27,278 nucleotides of DNA from a virus, in IMG/VR virus record IMGVR_UViG_3300035698_015990, positions 1 through 27,278 of that record. One strand, given 5' to 3'. Under the pieces are notes generated by a model. The model saw nothing but the letters and a program-made list of their open reading frames with translations, did no database searches and had not been told where the DNA came from. Position 1 is the stretch's first letter, and the number at the start of each line of letters is the position of its first letter. This document shows, piece after piece, positions 21,009-27,034 of the stretch. Both the position numbers and the translations under genes were made by a program.

Positions 21009-21785
21009 TTGAAGTGGTTTAAGCACTTATCAACTGCGGGCGAATCAACGTCAATTAATAACTTAATAGATAGTCATGGATTAAAATATTATGCTCATTA
21101 TTTTTTATTAGTCGAATTATTGGCTGAAAAATATGATGGGCAAAGTGACACGGTTGAACTAAACTTAAATGTAATTGGTCGCAAAGTTAGAATAAAGTTT
21201 ACCAAAAGTTTGACAACTTTCTTACAACTCTTGCCCAACTTCTTCACCATTTCTGTTTCAATTTGTGACAAAACTTGCACGATTAAATATCCTAAGTTGT
21301 TGGAAATAAAAGATAACCACACAAAAAACTTGCAAGCAACTTGCCGAAAAAAAGCAAGCAACTTGCCCCTAGATAAAGATAAAGATAAAGATAAAGATAA
21401 AGATAAAGAAGAAGACAAAAAGAAGAAGCCAGAAAAGGTATTTTCTGATGTCGTTATTTCTTTAACAGAATCTTTTGTTGGCTTGTTAAAAGAAAACGAC
21501 AGTAAAATTAAAATACCGTCTAATCTTGATAAATGGAAACATCAAATGAGATTTTTAATTGAAACCGACAGAAGAACACAAGAAGAGATTTTACAAGTTA
21601 TGAAATCTTGCTTAACAAACTCTTTTTGGAAGAAGAATATTTTATCGGTTCCAAAATTTAGAGCAAAATTCACACAACTAAAATTAAATATGGAGGAAGA
21701 CACGTATGGAAAGCATAAAACATTTAAAACAAGAGCTCTTGAACAACCTAGCATGGACTATTCGAATGAAGAAAATAACACCTGA
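21009..21785 (+). CDS. Phage replication initiator (replisome-organiser-like)
   Basis: The start is TTG 21009 after AGGAGGGG, giving 258 residues. The N-terminal domain (MKWFKHLSTAG, then HGLKYYAHYFLLVELLAE) matches winged-helix replisome organisers of the DUF4373/lambda O-like kind. A charged repeat linker (residues 122-132, Asp/Lys) joins it to a helical C-terminal domain (SNLDKWKHQMRFLI, WKKNILSVPKFRAKFTQL), which would bind helicase or loader. Short DNA repeats inside the gene (21327-21407) resemble origin iterons. It overlaps the loader gene by 80 nt. Function is inferred from fold pattern and gene order. Confidence 0.75.
   Translation: MKWFKHLSTAGESTSINNLIDSHGLKYYAHYFLLVELLAEKYDGQSDTVELNLNVIGRKVRIKFTKSLTTFLQLLPNFFTISVSICDKTCTIKYPKLLEIKDNHTKNLQATCRKKASNLPLDKDKDKDKDKDKEEDKKKKPEKVFSDVVISLTESFVGLLKENDSKIKIPSNLDKWKHQMRFLIETDRRTQEEILQVMKSCLTNSFWKKNILSVPKFRAKFTQLKLNMEEDTYGKHKTFKTRALEQPSMDYSNEENNT
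21327..21367 (+). repeat. Iteron-like repeats inside the initiator gene
   Basis: GCAAGCAACTTGCC occurs at 21332-21345 and 21354-21367, a 22-bp period; each is itself near-palindromic (GCAAG-CAA-CTTGC). A third AACTTGC is at 21327-21333 and a fourth at 21272-21278. Confidence 0.8.
21372..21407 (+). repeat. GATAAA x6 tandem repeat
   Basis: Six perfect copies of GATAAA run from 21372 to 21407 and encode the Asp-Lys linker of the initiator protein. AT-rich short repeats like these can vary in copy number and melt easily. Confidence 0.95.
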
Positions 21786-22626
21786 AGAAGCTGAAAAAAT
21801 TGTTGAAAAACAATTAGGTGTTTTAATAACAGAATATCCATTTTTAAAAGATCAAAAATATAATATTGGAAGAAATATTGATTTCAACCATGTGATAAAA
21901 TCAATAGAAGAAAAATGTAATAATTGTCTTTATGATTCTAATTATGAAAAAAAACAAGAACCATATAGCTCAACGTGTCCAACAAAATTATCAATTATTA
22001 GAGAAAATTTATTTGAAAATAAAAAGAGTTGTTATAAAGAAAACATGTGTTCTTTTATTGCTAGTCTACCATTGAAATATAAATATTGTAATTTTGATAA
22101 CTTCAAGATAAATACTCTAAACGGAAAAACGATTGACGCACTTATTAGATATTCAAAAACATGTTTTCAGGAATCCGACAAAACGGGTTTTATGTTGATG
22201 GGTGGATATGGAACTGGAAAAACACATCTTGCGATATCTGTTTTAAAAAACATTATCAAAAAAACCAATCTAACATCGCATATAATTTCAATTAGCAATC
22301 TGCTGAATGAAATGAAAAAAACATTTAGTGAAAACGAGAATCCCGATAAAGGCTTAATAAGGGCGGCGAACGCTGATGCTCTAGTTGTCTTTGATGATCT
22401 GGGAGCAGAAAAAAGCACAGAATGGGTTATTGAGCAACTTTATTTATTAATAAACAAGAGATATGAAAATGAAACACCAACAATTTTTACAACAAATTTA
22501 AACATTAAAGAACTTGAAAATAAGATTGGTAAAAGAATCGTAAGTAGAATTTATGAAATGTGTAGTATTCATGTTTTACAAGGCTTGGATTATAGGAAAA
22601 GATTAAAAGAAAAAATAAATTCTTAA
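21706..22626 (+). CDS. DnaC-like AAA+ helicase loader
   Basis: This 306-residue protein loads replicative helicase onto the origin. Walker A is GGYGTGKT (166-173), Walker B LVVFDD (226-231, then LGAEKST), sensor I is TTN (262-264), and RIVSRIYEM near 277-285 holds the arginine-finger region. The N-terminal third has cysteines 71, 74, 91, 109 and 115, arranged like a zinc-binding domain. GGAGG lies about 9 nt before the ATG, inside the initiator gene, which it overlaps by 80 nt. It follows the initiator, the usual partner order. Confidence 0.88.
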   Translation: MESIKHLKQELLNNLAWTIRMKKITPEEAEKIVEKQLGVLITEYPFLKDQKYNIGRNIDFNHVIKSIEEKCNNCLYDSNYEKKQEPYSSTCPTKLSIIRENLFENKKSCYKENMCSFIASLPLKYKYCNFDNFKINTLNGKTIDALIRYSKTCFQESDKTGFMLMGGYGTGKTHLAISVLKNIIKKTNLTSHIISISNLLNEMKKTFSENENPDKGLIRAANADALVVFDDLGAEKSTEWVIEQLYLLINKRYENETPTIFTTNLNIKELENKIGKRIVSRIYEMCSIHVLQGLDYRKRLKEKINS

Positions 22627-22647
22627 CGCATATATTGGGGCTGAATA

Positions 22648-23124
22648 ATGAGAATAACAAAAGAAAAACTAAAAGCTTTAAGGCCATGCGAAGATAGGTG
22701 GAAATCTTATCTTAAGCATTACAAAAATTGGAGTGGTAGCTTTGGAGAGTTCTTAAGCTTAAAAGAAATATCAAGCGCAGATAAGATATGGGTTTTTTCA
22801 AAGCTAAAAGAAATCTCAGATGAGAAGAAAAGAAGGTTTGCTTTTTTATGCGCCGATAGAGCTGTTTTTGAAACTGATGTGCAGGAGGTTAAAGACTTCT
22901 TTATGTTAGTTCTTTTCCAGTATGAAGCTGGTTATCTTCAAGAACGTGATAATGATTACAGAGCGGCAGACTGGGCGGCATACAGGGCGGCATACAGGGC
23001 GGCAGACATGGCAGCATGCAGGGCGGCATACGGGGCGGCAGACAGGGCAGCAGACTGGGCGGCAGACGGGGCGGCAGAGCAACTTATACAAATAGATATA
23101 ATTAGATATGTTTTAAATATGTAA
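22648..23124 (+). CDS. Phage protein with alanine-rich tandem repeat tail
   Basis: This 158-residue protein has a non-repeated part (about residues 1-104) containing WKSYLKHYKNWSGSFGEFLS, then EKKRRFAFLCADRAVF. A tail built of four-residue units A-A-(D/Y/C)-(R/W/M/G) (about 106-145) follows. Similar small phage proteins with Ala/Arg/Trp repeats exist, but I know no function. The tail would be a helix with aromatic and charged positions on one face. The coding DNA is a 12-bp tandem repeat much richer in GC than its surroundings. Confidence 0.7.
   Translation: MRITKEKLKALRPCEDRWKSYLKHYKNWSGSFGEFLSLKEISSADKIWVFSKLKEISDEKKRRFAFLCADRAVFETDVQEVKDFFMLVLFQYEAGYLQERDNDYRAADWAAYRAAYRAADMAACRAAYGAADRAADWAADGAAEQLIQIDIIRYVLNM
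22963..23078 (+). repeat. 12-bp tandem repeat, about 9.7 copies
   Basis: The unit is GCGGCA followed by TACAGG, GACTGG or close variants. It runs nine full times (22963-23070) plus a partial one. It encodes the Ala-Ala-x-x units of the preceding gene and leaves the reverse strand open by composition, not because of genes there. Confidence 0.95.
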
Positions 23125-23142
23125 GACAATATCGGAGGATAA

Positions 23143-23226
23143 ATGAACATGAAAATAATAAGAGTTTTATTTATTACGGGATTTATTTTGATGCTTGCGC
23201 TAGCTTTTTTGTCAACATTTGTTTAG
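23143..23226 (+). CDS. Tiny transmembrane peptide (27 aa)
   Basis: ATG 23143 after CGGAGG opens MNMKIIRVLFITGFILMLAL, then AFLSTFV and TAG. It is one hydrophobic helix with a basic start. Good ribosome site; no family can be named from so short a peptide. Confidence 0.55.
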   Translation: MNMKIIRVLFITGFILMLALAFLSTFV

Positions 23227-23236
23227 GGGTGAAAGA

Positions 23237-23335
23237 TTGAGTGAAATAAAATTATATATATTTGTTGTAATTATTTCTTTTATAATTTCTTTTACAATTA
23301 CAATGTTGTTTGATATTTTTGTTCATAAAATTTAA
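23237..23335 (+). CDS. Tiny transmembrane peptide (32 aa)
   Basis: TTG 23237 after GGGGTGAAAGA opens MSEIKLYIFVVIISFIISFT, then ITMLFDIFVHKI. It is a single membrane helix, next to a similar peptide. Two in a row suggests a membrane-acting accessory pair. Confidence 0.5.
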   Translation: MSEIKLYIFVVIISFIISFTITMLFDIFVHKI

Positions 23336-23349
23336 AAAGGGGGTTCCAC

Positions 23350-23544
23350 GTGAAACGAAAAGGACATTTTGAGGTATTTAAAGACAGGGGCGGAAAATTC
23401 AGGGCAAGGCTAGTATCAAGCAATGGGAGAATTATAGCTACAACAGAAGGTTATTCAAAAAAAGAAAGTGCATTTAATGCCATTAATATTATATGTTTGA
23501 GTTATGGATATAGCGAAAGGGATTTAACGAAAGGAAAATTATGA
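23350..23544 (+). CDS. DUF1508 (YegP-like) small protein
   Basis: The GTG start at 23350 follows AAAGGGGG. The 64-residue protein reads FEVFKDRGGKFRARLVSSNG, then ATTEGYSKKESAFNAI, the compact beta-alpha DUF1508 pattern seen as single or double copies in bacteria. Its function is unknown; YegP-like proteins have been linked to nucleic-acid or stress roles without a defined reaction. It overlaps the next ATG by 4 nt (ATGA). Confidence 0.85.
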   Translation: MKRKGHFEVFKDRGGKFRARLVSSNGRIIATTEGYSKKESAFNAINIICLSYGYSERDLTKGKL

Positions 23545-24014
23545 TTAAGATTAAAAAGAGTAGTTGTGCTGATACAAGAACATGCGATTGGTCTAAGGTA
23601 ACAAAAGAAGAATTGTTAAAGAACTCTGAAATGCACATTAAGGATGTTATCGAGGGCTTGAGTTATTTTTCAGTATTAATGCAAGTAACATCTATGTTGC
23701 ATGACCATACAAAAATTGAGGGTATAGATCAGTTTCATTCTGACTTTAAAACAGGATTTAGGGAAACTACATGGTGGGAAATGCATCAAAAAGAAGAACG
23801 CCACCACTTCAATCAAAATCATCTTATCCAAGACGATGTAAATTTAATAGACATCATTGAACAAATAGTCGACGGTGTAATGGCGGGCATGGCTAGGAGC
23901 GGCTCCTATGATAAAAACTACGTTAAACTTCCAGATGGATTGCTGCAAAAAGCTTATGACAATACTGTCGATTTATTGCTTAAGAACGTAGAAGTTGAAA
24001 AAGATAAGGTGTAG
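23541..24014 (+). CDS. DUF5662-like phage protein with HD-type motifs
   Basis: This 157-residue protein contains HDHTKIEGIDQFH near 54-66, WWEMHQKEERHHF near 77-89 and DDVNLIDIIEQIVDG near 97-112. These are paired His/Asp motifs like those of metal-dependent phosphohydrolases and of DUF5662-type phage proteins. The family guess is mine by pattern. It might act on nucleotides or cap-like substrates. Its start overlaps the upstream stop. Confidence 0.5.
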   Translation: MIKIKKSSCADTRTCDWSKVTKEELLKNSEMHIKDVIEGLSYFSVLMQVTSMLHDHTKIEGIDQFHSDFKTGFRETTWWEMHQKEERHHFNQNHLIQDDVNLIDIIEQIVDGVMAGMARSGSYDKNYVKLPDGLLQKAYDNTVDLLLKNVEVEKDKV

Positions 24015-24032
24015 GTATGATAGAGGTGATAA

Positions 24033-24491
24033 ATGAGCAAAAAAGGTGATATCCAATTAGTAATCGAAGACCTTAAGAATCTTAAACGTAAAGGCATTGA
24101 AGTTGTAAGCGCCCTTGATGATTTAATTCTTAAGGCAAGCAAGGCAAGATATAAGCGTGAAAAAAATCAGGTTCTAAGGCTATATCAGGTAAGCGTTGGG
24201 GACGAAAATATTTGCTCTATCATTTCAAAAAACATTAAGCTTGCAAAATATATAGCTTTTACAAAAAGCAATCATTATGGAAACGAATGGGTTGACCTTA
24301 GATTGAAATGGATGAAAGGCGCTGATATATCTGGTTTACAAGAGGGCGTTTTTGAAGACTGTATTGAAGGAGTGAGAAGAAAATTTTTTGATTCTCAGGG
24401 TGATGGATGCAGCGAGTTATGTAAAGATTATGAGGAATGCTGCAAAATTTTAGGCGAGGGGGCCGAAAGTGACAGTAGACCAAGAGATTGA
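24033..24491 (+). CDS. Hypothetical 152-residue protein
   Basis: GAGGTG precedes the ATG. The helical N-terminus is IQLVIEDLKNLKRKGIEVVS. The middle part has CSIISKNIKLAKYIAFTKSN, and the tail is cysteine-rich (CSELCKDYEECCKIL). No family is recognised. The gene overlaps the zinc-ribbon gene by 23 nt. Confidence 0.55.
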   Translation: MSKKGDIQLVIEDLKNLKRKGIEVVSALDDLILKASKARYKREKNQVLRLYQVSVGDENICSIISKNIKLAKYIAFTKSNHYGNEWVDLRLKWMKGADISGLQEGVFEDCIEGVRRKFFDSQGDGCSELCKDYEECCKILGEGAESDSRPRD

Positions 24492-24705
24492 TATTGAAAA
24501 GAAAAAACGTAGAGATCAAGTTAGGGCTAGAAAGGCAAGAACAAAAAAGTCTATAGTCAAATTTCATTATTGCTCTAACTGTGGAAAGAGATATGGTGAT
24601 CTTAGAATCTTAGTTTGTAAGAATGAAGAATGCTTGCCTGTTTTATGGCAGGGTACTGGATTTAATAGGGCTAGACCTATTCTTATTAAAAAATGTGCAT
24701 TATGA
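24469..24705 (+). CDS. Zinc-ribbon protein
   Basis: The start is GTG 24469, inside the previous gene, giving 78 residues. A basic N-terminus (KKKRRDQVRARKARTKKSIV) suggests nucleic-acid contact. Two CxxC-type sites, CSNCG near 35-39 and CKNEEC near 50-55, form a zinc ribbon. It lies just before a convergent minus-strand regulator and may be a transcription or translation factor of the phage. Confidence 0.65.
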   Translation: MTVDQEIDIEKKKRRDQVRARKARTKKSIVKFHYCSNCGKRYGDLRILVCKNEECLPVLWQGTGFNRARPILIKKCAL

Positions 24706-24708
24706 GAC

Positions 24709-24864
24709 TTAAACCTTTTTCCCAATTTGAGATTCGATATATTTTTCAATTGCTTTTTCAACAATATCATTTATTTGTATATCATATCTCTTGCATATAT
24801 CTTTAAGGCGTTCAATTTTTTCAGGGTCTAATTGAAATTTGTATTCAGTTTTATTTTTTTCCAT
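24709..24864 (-). CDS. Ribbon-helix-helix-like regulator, probably leaderless
   Basis: The frame from ATG 24864 gives 51 residues: EYKFQLDPEKIERLKDICK, then INDIVEKAIEKYI. A short strand followed by two helices is the ribbon-helix-helix layout. There is no ribosome site, but an extended -10 (TGATATAAT) ends about 7 nt before the ATG, so transcription may begin at the start codon. It lies alone on this strand, next to a divergent promoter. Confidence 0.65.
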   Translation of the reverse strand: MEKNKTEYKFQLDPEKIERLKDICKRYDIQINDIVEKAIEKYIESQIGKKV

Positions 24865-24870
24865 AAATTA

Positions 24871-24879
24871 ATTATATCA
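24871..24879 (-). promoter_or_regulatory. Extended -10 promoter of the RHH-like gene
   Basis: TGATATAAT on the minus strand (24879-24871) carries TG-N-TATAAT. No good -35 is visible. Confidence 0.55.
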
Positions 24880-24897
24880 TAAAAATTTGTTAATTGT

Positions 24898-24925
24898 TTG
24901 ATTTTTAGTTTTCAAGTGATACAAT
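24898..24925 (+). promoter_or_regulatory. Promoter for the accessory lipoprotein unit
   Basis: TTGATT (24898-24903), 16 nt, TACAAT (24920-24925) with an extended TG, about 30 nt before the next ATG. Confidence 0.6.
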
Positions 24926-24954
24926 ATTATTAATTCCTTTTGGGGGTGCAATCA

Positions 24955-25125
24955 ATGAACGAGGTTGAACTGCTAAAAAACATAAAAGCAATAATGAAAG
25001 ATCTTATTGATGTTCAATTCATTGGGCATGATGTAAACAACGAGGCTTTAATTTTTAGGGTCGTAGTCAAGGAAGAAAAAATAGTTGACCTTGTAAATAG
25101 CTTTAGGAGGGTTCCAAGTGAGTAA
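24955..25125 (+). CDS. Small hypothetical protein (56 aa)
   Basis: The start is ATG 24955 with GGGGGTG upstream; the preceding in-frame TTG at 24940 lies in that site. The product starts MNEVELLKNIKAIMKDLIDV and ends in NSFRRVPSE. It overlaps the lipoprotein gene by 8 nt. No family recognised. Confidence 0.55.
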   Translation: MNEVELLKNIKAIMKDLIDVQFIGHDVNNEALIFRVVVKEEKIVDLVNSFRRVPSE

Positions 25126-25498
25126 ATTTATTTTAATTATCTTTTTGATAATACCTAGTTTTTTTGGATGCGCAACATTCAAGGCAAAGATCTGCGAAAG
25201 ATCAAGAAGCGCGTCTATGTTAATGGCAAATGCACTTAATAAGCGCTGGGAATGTAATTATGAAAAAGTTTATTCTTTTGTTTTTGCCCCTGCTAAAAAA
25301 TTCGTATGCGCTGCGCCATATGAAAACGACAAAGGAATTCTTGCAACTTTAGGGTGTAAAGCATTTATGACTGTCGCGGCTCATTATGGCGCTAAAGCTA
25401 TGGAGCAAAAATTTGAATGTAATTATGACTTGGTCAAGAAAGACTTAAATCAGTTTGGGAATGTATGCGCTGTTGTTACCATAGTTGTCCCATATTAA
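25118..25498 (+). CDS. Cysteine-rich lipoprotein
   Basis: The start is GTG 25118. The signal MSKFILIIFLIIPSFFGC ends in F-F-G-C, a lipobox with acylated cysteine near residue 18. The mature 108 residues hold several more cysteines (KICERS, WECNYEKV, KFVCAAPY, LGCKAF, FECNYD, NVCAVV), so disulfides in the periplasm are likely. It repeats a CNYxxV motif twice (CNYEKV, CNYDLV). Phage lipoproteins are known to block receptor access (for example T5 Llp), so surface exclusion is a possibility, not shown here. Confidence 0.7.
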   Translation: MSKFILIIFLIIPSFFGCATFKAKICERSRSASMLMANALNKRWECNYEKVYSFVFAPAKKFVCAAPYENDKGILATLGCKAFMTVAAHYGAKAMEQKFECNYDLVKKDLNQFGNVCAVVTIVVPY

Positions 25499-25502
25499 AT
25501 TG

Positions 25503-25530
25503 TTTACAAAAAGATTTAGATGTTTATAAT
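25503..25530 (+). promoter_or_regulatory. Promoter of the peptidase-like gene
   Basis: TTTACA (25503-25508), 16 nt, TATAAT (25525-25530). In the leader, GTCGGC is repeated at 25556-25561 and 25568-25573. Confidence 0.7.
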
Positions 25531-25593
25531 TAATTATTATGAATCGTTTCTCTGGGTCGGCAATTATGTCGGCCTAATTTTTCAGGGTGTAGC

Positions 25594-26169
25594 ATGTTGA
25601 AAAATCTATGGAAAAAGTTTTTAACTAAATTCGGCGACATATATATTGCGACTACTCCACCGAAAATAATGGACGATGAAATTTCTAAGATTAAAAAAAT
25701 AGCTAGGGCTGGGGATATCGTCCTAAGGGGTTATGATAATAAATATTTAGACAGTGCTTTCATTTGTGGCGAGTTAACGCATAGCGGTTTTGTTGTGTTT
25801 GAAAACAAGGTCATTCATGCAGTGGCAGAAGGGGTTTGCGGAATATCCGTTGGTAATTTTTTTAGCTCAACAGATATCGCTGTTGTTCTTAGACCTAATT
25901 ATGTAAAAAAATCATTGACAGATCTAGCAATTTTCAAGGCGCTTAGTCTTCTGGGAAACAGCTATGATTTTAGTTTCAAATTGAATCACAAAGACAAAAA
26001 GAAAAACAATGAATATTATTGTCATGAGTTAACTGCAACGTGTCTAAATGCTGGTGGTGTTGAGACTACACCTACTGTTAAAAGAATTTTGTTCGTAAAT
26101 AAAAAAGTTTATTTTGCAAAAGATTTTTTTGATAAATGCACAATTGTTTATAATAGTCGCATAAAATGA
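25594..26169 (+). CDS. Permuted NlpC/P60-like (YiiX-type) cysteine peptidase
   Basis: This 191-residue protein has RAGDIVLRGY (38-47), then GELTHSGFVVF (59-69) with His63, VIHAVAEGV (73-81), GNSYDFSFKL (121-130), and EYYCHELTAT (140-149) with Cys143. This is the circularly permuted papain-like order (His before Cys) of the YiiX/YebB group. Such enzymes act on peptides, amides or lipids. There is no signal peptide, so it would work in the cytoplasm. It has a strong promoter and overlaps the next HNH gene by 4 nt (ATGA). Catalysis is inferred from motifs. Confidence 0.75.
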   Translation: MLKNLWKKFLTKFGDIYIATTPPKIMDDEISKIKKIARAGDIVLRGYDNKYLDSAFICGELTHSGFVVFENKVIHAVAEGVCGISVGNFFSSTDIAVVLRPNYVKKSLTDLAIFKALSLLGNSYDFSFKLNHKDKKKNNEYYCHELTATCLNAGGVETTPTVKRILFVNKKVYFAKDFFDKCTIVYNSRIK

Positions 26170-26408
26170 AGTGTCAAAAATGTGGCGCAACTTCAGGACT
26201 TCAAAGGCACCACCTTTTCCCAAATAGTAAATTGAATAGAAAGTTATATGGAAAGTTAATAGACGACGAAAAAAATATTATGATATTATGTTATGGCTGT
26301 CATATAGTTCCAAAAGAAAAGTTACCGAGGTTTACAGAAAAACAATTTTGTGATGCAATGTGTATAGAGCCGAGGAGCAAGGTTCTTAAGTTCAAGAAAT
26401 TTATATAA
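26166..26408 (+). CDS. HNH-type zinc-binding protein
   Basis: This 80-residue protein has Cys3-x2-Cys6, LQRHHLFP with His15-His16, and CYGCH at 42-46, the compact zinc-stabilised HNH layout. ATG overlaps the peptidase stop. It could be a nicking nuclease or DNA-binding accessory protein. It converges with and overlaps the minus-strand gene end by 8 nt. Confidence 0.75.
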   Translation: MKCQKCGATSGLQRHHLFPNSKLNRKLYGKLIDDEKNIMILCYGCHIVPKEKLPRFTEKQFCDAMCIEPRSKVLKFKKFI

Positions 26409-26580
26409 TTAAATTTTTGTTTACATATAGCTCTATTTTTGATGGGTCTTTCATTAGGTCTAGGATTCTATAGCTCGCAATATCTGCGTCATAATGAGTG
26501 TTGATAAGTTTTTCATCAGTTAGTTCATAGAGAACTGTGCGAATAATATTCAGAAATAGATTTTCAGTTTCTTTTTTCAT
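26401..26580 (-). CDS. Small hypothetical protein (59 aa)
   Basis: The start is ATG 26580 with AAGGGGC upstream; upstream residues from 26625 belong to the promoter region. The product (MKKETENLFLNIIRTVLYEL...) is helical. It has its own good promoter (TTTACA-16-TATAAT). Its end overlaps the HNH gene end by 8 nt. Confidence 0.55.
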   Translation of the reverse strand: MKKETENLFLNIIRTVLYELTDEKLINTHYDADIASYRILDLMKDPSKIELYVNKNLII

Positions 26581-26593
26581 AAGCCCCTTTATT

Positions 26594-26621
26594 ATTATAT
26601 CTAAATATTTCTTGATGTAAA
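26594..26621 (-). promoter_or_regulatory. Promoter of the small minus-strand gene
   Basis: Reading leftwards TTTACA (26621-26616), 16 nt, TATAAT (26599-26594), the same design as the peptidase promoter. Confidence 0.7.
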
Positions 26622-26670
26622 ACAAAAAATTTGTAATACTTATTCAAGTTAAATGTTTAAGGAGTTTTAT

Positions 26671-26985
26671 ATGAAATATAAAGATGGAGATGTTTACATG
26701 TCTCGCCATTCTAGCGATAATGATATTATTATCGTAAAGTCTCAAACAAATTGTTTTGTTACTGTTGAAAATGTTTTTACAAGCGGATCTTATATAAACA
26801 GAAATACAAACAGACTGAGCAAAATATATATAGAAAAACATTACAAAAAATCAAGCAAAACAGTAATAGAATTTATACACGACATAATGATAAAAAACAA
26901 AAAAAACATACGAGCATTTGAAAGGTATAACAGGATTTTGAGAAAAGAAATTTCCAAAATTGTAGATGAGGAAAAGAATGGATAA
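26671..26985 (+). CDS. Hypothetical protein (104 aa)
   Basis: AAGGAG lies 6 nt before ATG 26671 (an earlier in-frame ATG at 26653 overlaps it). The product starts MKYKDGDVYMSRHSSDNDII, is beta-rich in its first half and basic and helical in its second (KKSSKTVIEFIHDIMIKNKK). No family recognised. Confidence 0.6.
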   Translation: MKYKDGDVYMSRHSSDNDIIIVKSQTNCFVTVENVFTSGSYINRNTNRLSKIYIEKHYKKSSKTVIEFIHDIMIKNKKNIRAFERYNRILRKEISKIVDEEKNG

Positions 26986-27034
26986 AATAGACTTAAGTGT
27001 AATGGTTAGAGGATGGAATAAAAATGGAAGATGA
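26978..27034 (+). CDS. Very short reading frame (18 aa), doubtful
   Basis: GAGG precedes ATG 26978 and the frame, MDKIDLSVMVRGWNKNGR, ends after 18 codons, overlapping the HNH gene start. It may be a translated leader or chance. Confidence 0.2.
   Translation: MDKIDLSVMVRGWNKNGR

Noticed and set aside
22963-23078. CRISPR array
   Set aside because: Units are 12 bp, tandem and without spacers, and lie within a coding frame.
22906-23150. Open minus-strand frames across the 12-bp repeat
   Set aside because: The repeat leaves every frame open by its composition; the predicted products are pure repeats (Cys-Arg-Pro or Ala-Ala patterns) without start signals.
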